Positions 1 through 8,133 of a stretch of DNA of 64,000 bases are shown one piece after another (within the stretch, counting starts at the first letter, position 1; each line of letters starts with the position of its first letter). The translations under genes were made by a program, and so were the position numbers. Under the pieces are notes generated by a model that worked only from the letters and a program-made list of their open reading frames with translations, was not told where the DNA came from and did not search any database. The stretch covers positions 46,126 to 110,125 of the forward strand of contig NZ_CACSJM010000001.1 of NCBI RefSeq assembly GCF_902706185.1. The letters run 5' to 3'. This DNA is from Roseomonas sp. 18066 (GTDB lineage: Bacteria > Pseudomonadota > Alphaproteobacteria > Acetobacterales > Acetobacteraceae).

Positions 1-1584
1 ATAGCGCGCCATGCCGCCGGCATAGGGCATGAAGACGCGCGGCTTGCCCGGCACATTGGCGCCCAGATACCAGGAGGAATTGGCCTGGGGCAGCAAGGTC
101 GCCGCCGCCGCCTCGTTGACATGGGTGACCCATTTTTCCGCGGCGTCGGGCTCGGCCTCGATCGAGCGCAGGCCGTTGTCGCGCAGATGGGTGATGCAGT
201 CAGCAATCCAGTCGACATGCTGCTCGATGGCGACGGGCATATTGGTCAGCACCGAGGGGCTGCCCGGGCCGGTGATGGTGAACAGGTTCGGGAAGCCCGC
301 GACCTGCAGCCCGAGATAGGTGACCGGCCCCGCCGCCCAGGCGTCCTTCAGTTTTTGCCCGCCGCGGCCCTCGATGTCGATGGCCAGCAGCGCGCCGGTC
401 ATGGCGTCGAAGCCCGTGGCGAAGACGATGATGTCGAGCGGAATTTCTTTGTCGGATGGCCGGATGCCGTCGGGCGTCACCGCCTCGATCGGGGTCGCCT
501 TGATGTCGACGAGATCGACATTGTCGCGGTTGAAGGTCTCGAAATAATGGCTGTCGATCGGCGGCCGCTTGGTGGCGAAGGGATGGTCGCGCGGGGTGAG
601 CTTCTCGGCCGTCGCCGGGTCCTGCACCACGTCGCGGATCTTGCCGCGGATGAAGTCCGACGCGGTGTCGTTCGCCGCCCGGTTGGTCAGCAGGTCGCGG
701 AAGATCGAGCGGAAGCGCAGGCCGCCGCGTTCCCAGCCGGCCTCGTAGCGCGCCTGGCGCTCCGCCGCGTCGAGCTCCAGCGGCGACTGGTCGCCGAAAT
801 CGAAGGGATGGCCGTTGGGGGCGGCGCGGGCGCGCTCGCGGATGGCGGCGTAGTTGGCGCGCACCTCCTGGCGGAATTCCAGCGAGACCGGGCCGTTGCG
901 CGCCGGGATGCTGTAATTGGCGGTGCGCTGGAACACCGTCAGATGCGCCGCCTGCGCCGCGATCACCGGCGTCGCCTGGATGCCGGTGGAGCCGGTGCCG
1001 ATCAGCCCCACCCGCTTGCCGGTGAAGTCGACGCCCTCGCTCGGCCAGCGCCCGGTATGCACCCATTGCCCGGCGAAGCCGTCGAGGCCCGGAATGTCGG
1101 GGATATTGGCCGAGGACAGGCAGCCGATGGCGGTGATCAGGTAGCGCGCCGACAGCGTCTCGCCGGCTTGCGTCGTCACCCGCCAGAGGTTTGCCGCCTC
1201 GTCATAGCGGGCGGACGCCACCCGGGTGTCGAAGCGGAAGCTGCGCCGCAGGTCGAATTTTTCGGCGACATGGCCGAGATAGCGGCGGATCTCGTGATGC
1301 TCGGGATAGCGCTCGCTCCAATCCCATTCCTGCTGCAGTTCCTCGGAAAAGGAGAAGCTGTAGTAGTAGCTTTCGGAATCGCAGCGCGCCCCGGGATAGC
1401 GGTTCCAGTACCAAGTGCCGCCGACATCGCTGCCGGCCTCCAGCCCCTGCACCGCGAGGCCCAGCCCGTCGCGCAGCTTGTGCATCTGGTAGAGCCCGGC
1501 GAAGCCGGCGCCGATGATGATGGCGTCGAGTGCTTCGCCCGGCGGCGCCATCGGCGCGGCATCGGTCTGAATGGCGGTGGACAT
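1..1584 (-). CDS. Flavin-containing Baeyer-Villiger monooxygenase, 3' end cut by window
   Basis: The product is a class B flavoprotein monooxygenase that would use NADPH and FAD to insert oxygen next to a carbonyl (cyclohexanone/phenylacetone monooxygenase type). The start MSTAIQ is at 1584 and the frame stays open for 528 codons to base 1, so the C-terminus lies outside the window. Visible motifs are the FAD Rossmann GAGFAG (residues 25-30), GGTWYWNRYPGARCD (55-69), the BVMO fingerprint FAGQWVHTGRWP (170-181) and the NADPH Rossmann GTGSTG (196-201). The family is about 540 residues, so only a little is missing. The gene is divergent from the LysR gene at 1722, which probably controls it. The substrate cannot be deduced. 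Confidence 0.93.
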   Translation of the reverse strand, partial: MSTAIQTDAAPMAPPGEALDAIIIGAGFAGLYQMHKLRDGLGLAVQGLEAGSDVGGTWYWNRYPGARCDSESYYYSFSFSEELQQEWDWSERYPEHHEIRRYLGHVAEKFDLRRSFRFDTRVASARYDEAANLWRVTTQAGETLSARYLITAIGCLSSANIPDIPGLDGFAGQWVHTGRWPSEGVDFTGKRVGLIGTGSTGIQATPVIAAQAAHLTVFQRTANYSIPARNGPVSLEFRQEVRANYAAIRERARAAPNGHPFDFGDQSPLELDAAERQARYEAGWERGGLRFRSIFRDLLTNRAANDTASDFIRGKIRDVVQDPATAEKLTPRDHPFATKRPPIDSHYFETFNRDNVDLVDIKATPIEAVTPDGIRPSDKEIPLDIIVFATGFDAMTGALLAIDIEGRGGQKLKDAWAAGPVTYLGLQVAGFPNLFTITGPGSPSVLTNMPVAIEQHVDWIADCITHLRDNGLRSIEAEPDAAEKWVTHVNEAAAATLLPQANSSWYLGANVPGKPRVFMPYAGGMARY

Positions 1585-1721
1585 GCATGGCCCTCCCTGG
1601 GCGATGGTGGCCGCTCTGGCGGGGCCGCTTGCGGGCAAGGCTAGGAGGGGTGGCCGGGCACGACAATTTCCAAAATCGCCAAACTGGTGTGAAGATCCGT
1701 CACAATACGGGGGGCGATGGG

Positions 1722-2618
1722 ATGGACCGGCTGGCGGAAATGCGCGTCTTCGTCCGCGCGGTGGAGGATGGTGGCTTCTCGGCCGCCGGCAGAGCGCTGT
1801 CGCTGACGCCATCCGCCGTGTCGAAGCTGGTGGCGCGGCTGGAGAACCGGTTGGGCGTTGTTTTGTTCAATCGCTCGCTGCGGTCATTGGCGCTGACGCC
1901 GGAGGGCGAAGCCTTCTACCCCGCCGCCTTGCAGGCGCTCGCCGCCGTCGAGGAGGCCGAGGCCAGCGCCCAGGGCGGCCGGCTGACGGGAGAGGTGCTG
2001 CGCATCCGCTCGGTGCCGACCTTTGCCATCCACCTGCTGGCGCCGCTGGTGCCGGAATTCCGCCGCCAGCATCCCGGGCTGCGGCTGGAATTCGTCCTCG
2101 GCAACGAGCCGGGCAATCTGCTGGAGGGCGGCGTCGACCTGGCCATCTCCATCGGCGAGCTGCCGGACAGCTCGCTGGTCGCGCGGCGGGTGACGACGAT
2201 GCGCTGGATCATCTGCGCGGCGCCCAGCTACCTCGCCGAGCACGGCACGCCCAAAAGCCCGGCGGAGCTGGCCGAGCATGAATGCCTGAACTTCAACAAG
2301 CGGATGCCCTGGAGCACCTGGAGCTTTCGTGGCGCCGACCATTCGGTCAGCCGCATCCCGGCGCGCGGCGGCGTCACCGCCAACCAGGGGCAGATGCTGA
2401 TGGCGCTGGCGGTGGCCGGTGTCGGCATCGCGCGGCTGGCCGATTTCCAGATCCGCGAGGCGCTGGCGGAGGGCAAGCTGAAAAAACTGTTCCCGGAGCA
2501 GGAGCCGCGGATGGAGGAGGCGATCTATGCCGTCCACCAGGGCCGCCGCCACCCCAGCCCGCGCCTGCGTTTCTTCCTCGATTTCCTGGAAGAGGAATTC
2601 TCGCGCAGGCCGCAGTGA
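1722..2618 (+). CDS. LysR-family transcriptional regulator
   Basis: The 298-residue product has an N-terminal winged HTH (about residues 1-60, with FSAAGRALSLTPSAVSKLVARLE as the recognition region) and a C-terminal periplasmic-binding-like effector domain ending in DFLEEEF. The length is normal for the family. The start at 1722 gives the usual MDRLAEMRVFVRAVE opening; the frame is open further upstream but that extension overlaps the promoter region. The gene is divergent from the Baeyer-Villiger monooxygenase gene starting at 1584. The 137-bp space between them holds both promoters, so regulation of that oxygenase is the likely role (inference). The effector is unknown. Confidence 0.93.
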   Translation: MDRLAEMRVFVRAVEDGGFSAAGRALSLTPSAVSKLVARLENRLGVVLFNRSLRSLALTPEGEAFYPAALQALAAVEEAEASAQGGRLTGEVLRIRSVPTFAIHLLAPLVPEFRRQHPGLRLEFVLGNEPGNLLEGGVDLAISIGELPDSSLVARRVTTMRWIICAAPSYLAEHGTPKSPAELAEHECLNFNKRMPWSTWSFRGADHSVSRIPARGGVTANQGQMLMALAVAGVGIARLADFQIREALAEGKLKKLFPEQEPRMEEAIYAVHQGRRHPSPRLRFFLDFLEEEFSRRPQ

Positions 2619-2646
2619 GGGGAATGGCGGGAACCGCCCTCCCCTC
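2617..2646. terminator. Stem-loop between convergent LysR and ilvE genes
   Basis: GAGGGG pairs with CCCCTC and GGCGG pairs with CCGCC around a GAA loop, giving a strong two-part hairpin. It begins inside the LysR stop codon and lies just before the ilvE stop at 2658. There is no clear T-tract. A bidirectional terminator is the natural reading. Confidence 0.55.
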
Positions 2647-2657
2647 CCCCGGAAGGA

Positions 2658-3755
2658 TCAGGCCTCGGTCAGCGCCGGGACCGTGCTGGTCCAGCCATGC
2701 TTGTCGTCGGCGGCGCCATACTGGATGCCGACGATAGCGTCGTAGAGCTTCTGGGTCAGCAGGCCGGTATGGCCATTGCCGATGCTGATCTTCTCGCCCT
2801 TGTAGCCGAGCTCGCCCACCGGCGAGACCACCGCCGCGGTGCCCGTGCCCCACATCTCGCGCAGGGTGCCGTCGCGGCCGGCCTGCATCACCTCGTCGAT
2901 GCTGATGCGGCGCTCGGAGACGCTCACGCCCCAGTCGCGCAGCAGGGTCAGGATCGAGTTGCGGGTGACGCCGTCCAGGATGGTGCCGGCCAGCGGCGGC
3001 GTGATCACCTCGTCGCCGATCTGCATCATGATGTTCATGGTGCCGACCTCGTCGATGTATTTGCGCTCGACGCCGTCCAGCCACAGCACCTGGGTGTAGC
3101 CGGCGCGCTCGGCCTCCTGCTGGGCGGAGAGCGAGGCCGCGTAGTTGGCCGCGGTCTTGGCCTCGCCGAGGCCGCCCTGCACGGCGCGGACATGGTTGTC
3201 GGTCGCCAGGATGCGGACCGGCTTGACGCCTTCCTTGTAATAGGCGCCGACCGGCGAGCAGATGACGAAATAGGTGTAGCTGTGCGCCGGATGCACGCCG
3301 AGCATCACGTCGGTCGCGATCACCGTCGGGCGAATGTAGAGAGAAGTGCCATGGGTCGAGGGCACCCATTCATGGTCGACGCCGACGATCGCCTCAAAGG
3401 AGCGGCGCACCAGCTCGACATCGAGCTCGGGGATGCACAGCGCGCGGGCCGACTTGTTCAGCCGCTCGGCATGGCGCTGGGCGCGGAACAGGCGGATCTG
3501 GCCATCCTTGCCCCGGAAGGCCTTCAGCCCGTCGAAGATCGCCTGGCCGTAATGCAGCACCGAGGTCGCCGGGTCCATCGACAGCGGCGCATAGGGGACC
3601 ACGCGCGGGTCGTGCCAGCCCTTCCCCTCGACATAGTTCATGACGAACATATGGTCGGTGAAGACCTTGCCGAAGGAAAGCGAGGCATCGGCCGGGCGCG
3701 GCTGCGGCGTCCGGGTGCGGGTGATGCTGATCGGGGTCGGGCTGGTCGAGCTCAT
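2658..3755 (-). CDS. ilvE: Branched-chain amino acid aminotransferase
   Basis: This is a PLP fold-type IV transaminase of 365 residues, the usual length of the BCAT2-like group. It would interconvert leucine, isoleucine and valine with their 2-oxo acids using 2-oxoglutarate/glutamate. The catalytic lysine is K200 in GGLGEAKTAANYAAS. The flanking IRPTVIAT, LWLDGVERKYIDEVGTMN and GTGTAAVVSPVG segments are typical of the family. The start MSSTSPTP at 3755 is followed upstream by the origin-like region. Its position beside a plasmid-type replication block is notable because it is a core metabolic gene; it may be a second copy or a sign that the replicon is a chromid. Confidence 0.95.
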   Translation of the reverse strand: MSSTSPTPISITRTRTPQPRPADASLSFGKVFTDHMFVMNYVEGKGWHDPRVVPYAPLSMDPATSVLHYGQAIFDGLKAFRGKDGQIRLFRAQRHAERLNKSARALCIPELDVELVRRSFEAIVGVDHEWVPSTHGTSLYIRPTVIATDVMLGVHPAHSYTYFVICSPVGAYYKEGVKPVRILATDNHVRAVQGGLGEAKTAANYAASLSAQQEAERAGYTQVLWLDGVERKYIDEVGTMNIMMQIGDEVITPPLAGTILDGVTRNSILTLLRDWGVSVSERRISIDEVMQAGRDGTLREMWGTGTAAVVSPVGELGYKGEKISIGNGHTGLLTQKLYDAIVGIQYGAADDKHGWTSTVPALTEA

Positions 3756-3969
3756 GGGGCCGGTGTCCGCAGTTTTGTTGCGCGTGGAGGCAGTCTACCG
3801 CAATGGCCGTACGATTCCGCCCCCCTTCCGTCAACATTCCACCCATGCGCGCTGGTTCTGATAGGTCAGCGCGTCTGCCCGATCTCGTCTCGGCCGAGTC
3901 TGGGGACTTTGGCGGGGAGTCGTTTTGTTGCGAATCGATGACGAATCGACGCCGACTCCGGATCGGCCT

Positions 3970-3996
3970 GCAAGGCGCTGTTTTCCTGCGCCTTGC
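3970..3996. repeat. Perfect 9-bp stem-loop in origin region
   Basis: GCAAGGCGC (3970-3978) and GCGCCTTGC (3988-3996) are perfect inverted arms around a nine-base TGTTTTCCT loop. It sits between the first two iteron-like copies and could be an origin structure or a terminator. Confidence 0.5.
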
Positions 3997-4199
3997 CCGG
4001 CACCGGTGGATGAGGACTTTGGCGGGAAAACCCGGCCGCGAGTCGATGAACAGAAACGCGATTCGCGGCAGGGCGCTGAAAAACCTTGTCCCCAGCATCG
4101 GCGAGGACTGTGGCGGTGGCGGCAGGGACTTCGGCGGGGGCGGCCGCGCGGTTTTGCTGGGAGTCGCGAGCTTCATCCCGAGGACTATTGCGGGACAGA

Positions 4200-4233
4200 C
4201 TAATAGTTAGAATCACTACTAATCCTCTAGTAG
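4200..4233. other. AT-rich palindromic segment, possible DNA unwinding element
   Basis: CTAATAGTTAG (4200-4210) is a dyad, and CTACTA (4216-4221) pairs with TAGTAG (4228-4233) around ATCCTC. The stretch is strikingly AT-rich for this genome. It is bracketed by iteron-like copies at 4180 and 4238, which is the expected setting of an unwinding element (inference). Confidence 0.4.
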
Positions 4234-4332
4234 CTCACCCGCCAAAGTCCTCGGCGACAAGCGTCTCAAAATGTTCCATTCTCCGGGACGCCTCGATGGT
4301 TGGTCACCAGCGAGCCTTGAAGGAGAGATGCC

Positions 4333-5298
4333 GTGGCCGAAGTCCATGCGATGCTGGAAGCCCATGGCCGCCAAGGGGTCCTGAAGCTCGACTTCGACCG
4401 TCGCGTCGTGGATGCCGCCGCCGATTACCTCGGCGACGAGGATGGCGGCATCGGCTTCATCTATTCCGGCTGGGCCCAGGCCGCCCTGCCCCACAAGCGC
4501 CTGCCCGACGACGCACCCTGGCAGGTTCGCACCGACCGCGTCAGCCTCCTCGTCGAGCCCGGCCGCAAGACCCGCCCGGATGGCAGCCTGGAATGGATCG
4601 GCGTGCCCTATGGCAGCCGGGCGCGGCTGATCATGCTGTACCTGCAGTCGGAGGCGATCCGCACCAATTCGCGCGAGATCGAGCTGGGCCGCAGCCTGCG
4701 CGCCTGGCTGGGGCGGATGGGCATCTCGCCGGGCGGCAAGTCGATCAAGGATGTCCGCGAGCAGGCCGAGCGCATCACCCGCTGCCGCCTGACCTTCGAG
4801 GTGCAGCAGGCCGGGCGCTCGGCGCTGGTGCAGCAGCTGATCGTCGACAAGGCGCTGTTCACCGAGGATGCGGACTCTGGCGGGAGCCAGTTCCTTGAGC
4901 GGACCAAGCTGTCGGAGACCTTCTTCGACCAGCTGCGCCGCCACCCCGTCCCCATCGAGGAATCGGCGATCCGCGCCATCAACCGCCACTCCATGGCGCT
5001 GGATATCTATTGCTGGCTGGCCTACCGGCTGCATGTGCTGCCGAGCCCGCTGCAGGTCTCCTGGAAGGCGCTGCACGCCCAGTTCGGCACCGGCATCCGC
5101 CGCCTCGACCATTTCCGCGAGACCTTCACCGAGCAGCTGGCCCTGGCGACCGCCGTCTATCCGGCGGCGAAGATCGACATCAAGCCGATGGGGCTGGTGC
5201 TGTCCCCCTCCTCGCCCCCGGTCGCGGCGCGCAAGACTGTGGTCGCCTTCCCGGGCGAGGCCGCTTCCCGGCAGAGTCCCCAGAAGAAGGCGGGCTGA
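4333..5298 (+). CDS. repA: Plasmid replication initiator, RepA_C family
   Basis: The 321-residue product resembles the plasmid-encoded RepA family of alphaproteobacterial plasmids: an early IGFIYSGWAQAALPHKRLPD segment, GVPYGSRARLIMLYLQSEA, then a winged-helix-like middle (about residues 105-150) and the SMALDIYCWLAYRLH region near residue 225. It would bind origin repeats and recruit the host replisome. The GTG start at 4333 is chosen because AAGGAGAG ends a few bases upstream. The gene is preceded by iteron-like repeats and followed by an exact inverted copy at 5302. A degenerate copy (4870-4884) lies inside the coding sequence. The family call is from recognition of these conserved stretches. 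Confidence 0.85.
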   Translation: MAEVHAMLEAHGRQGVLKLDFDRRVVDAAADYLGDEDGGIGFIYSGWAQAALPHKRLPDDAPWQVRTDRVSLLVEPGRKTRPDGSLEWIGVPYGSRARLIMLYLQSEAIRTNSREIELGRSLRAWLGRMGISPGGKSIKDVREQAERITRCRLTFEVQQAGRSALVQQLIVDKALFTEDADSGGSQFLERTKLSETFFDQLRRHPVPIEESAIRAINRHSMALDIYCWLAYRLHVLPSPLQVSWKALHAQFGTGIRRLDHFRETFTEQLALATAVYPAAKIDIKPMGLVLSPSSPPVAARKTVVAFPGEAASRQSPQKKAG

Positions 5299-5301
5299 CC
5301 C

Positions 5302-5316
5302 CCCGCCAAAGTCCTC
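5302..5316 (-). repeat. Exact inverted copy of the iteron-like element
   Basis: CCCGCCAAAGTCCTC is the exact reverse complement of the origin consensus. It lies in the 16-bp gap between the convergent repA and DUF3102-like genes, overlapping the latter's stop codon by two bases. Confidence 0.65.
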
Positions 5317-5947
5317 AGGCCTCCTCGGCCTTGGCGTCGATGATCTGACGCTCCAGCTCGGCGAGCTCCGCCGACCAGCGTGCCATCTCCTTGCGGGCGC
5401 GCTCGATCTTCCCCTGCAATTCCTCGCGTTTCGCCGCCAGCAGCGCGTCCTCGCCATGGGCGGCCAGGCGCTGGGTGCGCAATTCCTGGCGGAAGCGCTC
5501 GATCGCCGAACGCGGCGTGCCGGGCGCCACCAGGCCGCGCTGCCGCGCCTGCTCCAGCGCATCGGGCTCCAGTGTCACCAGGCGGAAGGCGGCGGCATAG
5601 CTGCGCGGCAGCTCGGCCTCGGGCACGTAGCCCTGCTCCACCTTCTCCGCCACAGTCCGCAGCATATGGGCGACCGAGCGGTTGAAGGGCAGCTTGGCGA
5701 CGATGTCGCGCTCGAAGCTGCCGCGGAACTGCCGTTCCGCATGCGCCAGCAACCGGCCGATGGACAGGAAGGTGCGCTGGGCGGTGTCCCAGAGCTTGCC
5801 GATCTCCTGGACGACATCGGCCTCGCTGGACAGCTTGAAAATCTCGCTGCGCGGGGTTTCCACATCCTCATGCGCGATGGTGAGGATCGAGGCGCGCTTG
5901 GCCGGCGCCTTGCGCGCGCCCCAGCGTTCCTTGGCGTCGATGGCCAT
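5315..5947 (-). CDS. DUF3102-like protein, probable partition partner of ParA
   Basis: The 210-residue product starts two bases after the parA stop and is surely co-transcribed with it. Residues of about 45-110 (FLSIGRLLAHAERQF, FNRSVAHMLRTVAEKVEQG) resemble the DUF3102 type of helical, HTH-like region. The segment LEQARQRGLVAPGTPRSAIERFRQEL follows, and a charged coiled coil of about 50 residues ends the protein. I see no ParB nuclease/CTPase motif. By position it should be the centromere-binding adaptor of a ParA system, or a regulator of it (inference). The ATG at 5947 is chosen over an upstream extension that would overlap parA. Confidence 0.7.
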   Translation of the reverse strand: MAIDAKERWGARKAPAKRASILTIAHEDVETPRSEIFKLSSEADVVQEIGKLWDTAQRTFLSIGRLLAHAERQFRGSFERDIVAKLPFNRSVAHMLRTVAEKVEQGYVPEAELPRSYAAAFRLVTLEPDALEQARQRGLVAPGTPRSAIERFRQELRTQRLAAHGEDALLAAKREELQGKIERARKEMARWSAELAELERQIIDAKAEEA

Positions 5948-5949
5948 GC

Positions 5950-6669
5950 TCAGCTCTCCAGCCCGAGTTCGAAGCGAACGAAATTCCACACCGCCTCATA
6001 GTCTTCGGCGGCCTTGCGGCCGAGCTTGCCGGTCAGGTCGGCGACGCCCTTGCCTTCGAAATAGGTGCGCATCACCGCCTGCAGCGTGCGCACGTCATGC
6101 GGGCAAAGCTTGCCCATGGAGGACAGGTAGTGCCGGGCCTCGCCCAGGCTGCTGACATCGCGCTCGGTCTTGCACAGCAGGAAGAAGGCCGGGCGGTTTT
6201 CCTGCCGCACCAGCTTCATCCATTCGGCGACCGATTCCAGGTCTTCGCCGCCCTGGCCGGTCGGGATCAGCACGATATCGGCGCGCCGCAACACATGGCG
6301 CAGGTGTTCCGAGTCATGCTCGACGCCCGGTGGCGTGTCGACGAAGATCAGGTCGTATTCGCCGAGGTCGGCAATCTCGCGCAGGGCCTCGGCAGCTTCC
6401 GCCATGGTGACCTTGTCGAAATGGCTGATCGCCGGCAGCTCTTCCGGCCGGCGGTTCCACCAGCGGGTCAGGGTGCGCTGCAGGTCCAGGTCGATGGTGG
6501 CCACCCGGTAGCCGTCGCGGGCGGCCATGGCGGCCAGGTTGCGGGTGGTGGTGGTCTTGGCGCTGCCGCCCTTGGCGCTGGACAGGAGCACCACCTTGCC
6601 GGGCGAGATCTCGGCCGGCTTGGCCGGGGCGGCTTCGACGGGTTTGCTGGAACTCGGCTTCCGGGCCAT
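5950..6669 (-). CDS. parA: ParA-type partition ATPase
   Basis: The 239-residue product is a MinD/ParA Walker-type ATPase that would segregate the replicon. The deviant Walker A is SAKGGSAKTTTTRNLA (near residue 31-46); TIDLDLQRTLTRW and DLIFVDTPPG follow as the Walker A' and B regions. It is small and lacks an N-terminal HTH, so it is of the short ParA class. The ATG at 6669 is chosen because AAGGAAG lies eight bases upstream; a TTG at 6690 is possible. It is transcribed away from a dyad operator at 6710-6753 and leads a two-gene operon with the DUF3102-like gene. Confidence 0.92.
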   Translation of the reverse strand: MARKPSSSKPVEAAPAKPAEISPGKVVLLSSAKGGSAKTTTTRNLAAMAARDGYRVATIDLDLQRTLTRWWNRRPEELPAISHFDKVTMAEAAEALREIADLGEYDLIFVDTPPGVEHDSEHLRHVLRRADIVLIPTGQGGEDLESVAEWMKLVRQENRPAFFLLCKTERDVSSLGEARHYLSSMGKLCPHDVRTLQAVMRTYFEGKGVADLTGKLGRKAAEDYEAVWNFVRFELGLES

Positions 6670-6709
6670 GCTGCTTCCTTGCCGCTGCAAATCGCGTCTT
6701 CAGGGTGTG

Positions 6710-6753
6710 GTCAAACGCCGCTCACTGTAGGGCGATGTTTGACGGCGTCAAAC
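6710..6753. promoter_or_regulatory. GTCAAAC dyad operator / possible centromere upstream of parA
   Basis: GTTTGAC-GGC-GTCAAAC (6737-6753) is a perfect inverted repeat, and a third GTCAAAC half-site lies at 6710-6716. It sits 40-85 bp upstream of the parA start, where a par autoregulatory operator or a centromere is expected. Confidence 0.6.
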
Positions 6754-6759
6754 CTGGCC

Positions 6760-6768
6760 TGTGGATAA
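6760..6768 (-). promoter_or_regulatory. DnaA box
   Basis: TGTGGATAA is the reverse complement of the perfect consensus DnaA box TTATCCACA. It lies seven bases beyond the par dyad, so replication and partition elements are close together. Confidence 0.6.
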
Positions 6769-6932
6769 GTCACGCCCCGCCGCCAGCCTCATCCCACCCT
6801 ATACCAAAGTCCGGGTCCTTCCGCCCCTGCGGATGATCGCGCGCGTTCGCGCCGCGCCGCATCCTGGCCGCCGCCAAACTCCGCCGATCCCGGCGCAGAA
6901 GACGGCATTTATATTCAAGCCAGGAGGCCCGC

Positions 6933-7928
6933 ATGCCCCGCATGATCCCCATGTCGCAGCCACAGCCCGGCCGTCGGAAGCTGGTGCTCGGCGGGCTTTC
7001 GGCCGCGGCGACGCTTGCCTTGCCGGCGGCGGCCACGGCCCAGGCCCATCGACGCCCGCCCGCGGCGGCGGCACCGTCAACCCATGAAGGACGCGTCTCA
7101 ATGGACAGCATCACCACCCAGGACGGCACCCGGATCTTCTTCAAGGATTGGGGCACCGGCCAGCCGATCGTCTTCCATCACGGCTGGCCGCTGAGCGCGG
7201 ATGACTGGGATGCGCAGATGATTTTCTTCGCCAATGCCGGCTACCGGGTCATCGCGCATGACCGGCGCGGCCATGGCCGGTCCACCCAGACGGCAACCGG
7301 CAATGAGATGGACACCTATGCCGCCGATGTGGCCGCGCTGGCCCAGCAGCTGGACCTGAAGGGCGCCGTGCATATCGGCCATTCGACCGGCGGCGGCGAG
7401 GTGGCGCGCTATGTCGCGCAATATGGCGGTGGGGGCCGCGTGGCCAAGGCGGTGCTGGTCGGCGCCGTGCCGCCGATCATGCTGCAGACGCCGGCCAATC
7501 CGGGCGGCCTGCCGCTCGCGGTCTTCGACGGCTTCCGCAAGGCGCTGGCCGACAACCGCGCGCAGTTCTTCCGCGATGTCGCGGCCGGGCCCTTCTACGG
7601 CTTCAACCGCACCGGCGTCGCGACCATCCCGGGCGTCGTCGACAATTGGTGGCGCCAGGGCATGATGGGCGGCGCCAAGGCGCATTACGACTGCATCAAG
7701 GCCTTCTCCGAGACGGACTTCACCGAGGATCTGAAGAAGATCGACGTGCCCGTGCTCGTGCTGCATGGCGAGGACGACCAGATCGTGCCGATCGCCGATT
7801 CCGCGCATCTGGCGATCAAGCTGCTGAAGCACGGCACGCTGAAGACCTATCCCGGCCTGCCGCATGGCATGGCGACGACGCATGCCGATGTGATCAACGC
7901 TGACCTGCTGGCCTTCATCAGCGGCTGA
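6933..7928 (+). CDS. Exported alpha/beta hydrolase, non-heme haloperoxidase type
   Basis: The 331-residue product has a Tat-like leader (RRKLVLGG at residues 14-21, hydrophobic stretch, AQA cleavage region near 36-38), then an alpha/beta hydrolase of the cofactor-free chloroperoxidase/arylesterase group. The nucleophile is S151 in GHSTGGG, the acid is in HGEDDQIVP (about 282) and the histidine is H311 in LPHGM. The oxyanion region is [12 protein letters not shown]. An inner ATG at codon 57 (MDSITTQDG) would give the usual cytoplasmic enzyme without leader, so both starts are possible. A perfect 11-bp hairpin follows the stop. Substrate is not deducible. Confidence 0.88.
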   Translation: MPRMIPMSQPQPGRRKLVLGGLSAAATLALPAAATAQAHRRPPAAAAPSTHEGRVSMDSITTQDGTRIFFKDWGTGQPIVFHHGWPLSADDWDAQMIFFANAGYRVIAHDRRGHGRSTQTATGNEMDTYAADVAALAQQLDLKGAVHIGHSTGGGEVARYVAQYGGGGRVAKAVLVGAVPPIMLQTPANPGGLPLAVFDGFRKALADNRAQFFRDVAAGPFYGFNRTGVATIPGVVDNWWRQGMMGGAKAHYDCIKAFSETDFTEDLKKIDVPVLVLHGEDDQIVPIADSAHLAIKLLKHGTLKTYPGLPHGMATTHADVINADLLAFISG

Positions 7929-7943
7929 GGCCTTTCGCGGGAT

Positions 7944-7969
7944 CCCCTGGCGCGACACCGCGCCAGGGG
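7944..7969 (+). terminator. Strong hairpin after haloperoxidase-type gene
   Basis: CCCCTGGCGCG and CGCGCCAGGGG form a perfect 11-bp stem with an ACAC loop, 15 bases after the stop codon. No T-tract follows, as is common in very GC-rich genomes. Confidence 0.65.
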
Positions 7970-7998
7970 CGTCCGAGAGAGGAATAAAGTCCTACTAT

Positions 7999-8013
7999 CC
8001 CGCCATTGTCCTC
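7999..8013 (-). repeat. Outlying copy of the iteron-like element
   Basis: CCCGCCATTGTCCTC differs from the origin element at two central bases. It is intergenic, and a partial AAAGTCCT occurs just before it at 7986-7993. Confidence 0.45.
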
Positions 8014-8133
8014 ACGGCCGTCGCGACGCCAGGCCAAGGGCCCCGCGAATTCTGCAGCCCCGCCGCCGCGATGCGGTCTAGACTTCGCCGAGGGCGCCCC
8101 AATCTGCGGGGAGCATCAGCGACGGAGGCCAGG

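Larger units (their letters stand above)
3902..4252. repeat. Iteron-like repeats, consensus GAGGACTTTGGCGGG
   Basis: Copies read: 3902-3916 (GGGGACTTTGGCGGG), 4012-4026 (exact consensus), 4103-4117 (GAGGACTGTGGCGGT), 4124-4138 (AGGGACTTCGGCGGG), 4180-4194 (GAGGACTATTGCGGG), and 4238-4252 (exact, on the minus strand). The spacing is irregular (110, 91, 21, 56 and 58 bp). The initiator RepA is the likely binder. A further exact copy ends the repA region at 5302. Confidence 0.7.
3756..4332. other. Putative replication origin region upstream of repA
   Basis: This 577-bp stretch has no credible gene. It holds five plus-strand and one minus-strand copies of a GAGGACTTTGGCGGG-like element, a 9-bp stem-loop at 3970-3996, a repeated CGARTCGATGA element (3931-3941 and 4039-4049) and an unusually AT-rich stretch with palindromes at 4200-4233. 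The first two iteron-like copies and the two CGARTCGATGA copies are both about 109 bp apart, so they form a composite repeat unit. Lying directly upstream of the replication initiator, it is the best candidate for the origin (inference). Confidence 0.65.

Noticed and set aside
121..1644. Long open frame on the plus strand opposite the Baeyer-Villiger monooxygenase
   Set aside because: It is a shadow of the real minus-strand gene with no recognisable domain; its product is Arg/Gly/Ala-rich as expected for an antisense GC-rich frame.
4870..4884. GCGGACTCTGGCGGG inside repA
   Set aside because: Two changes from the consensus and within coding sequence; too weak to call a site, though noted under repA.
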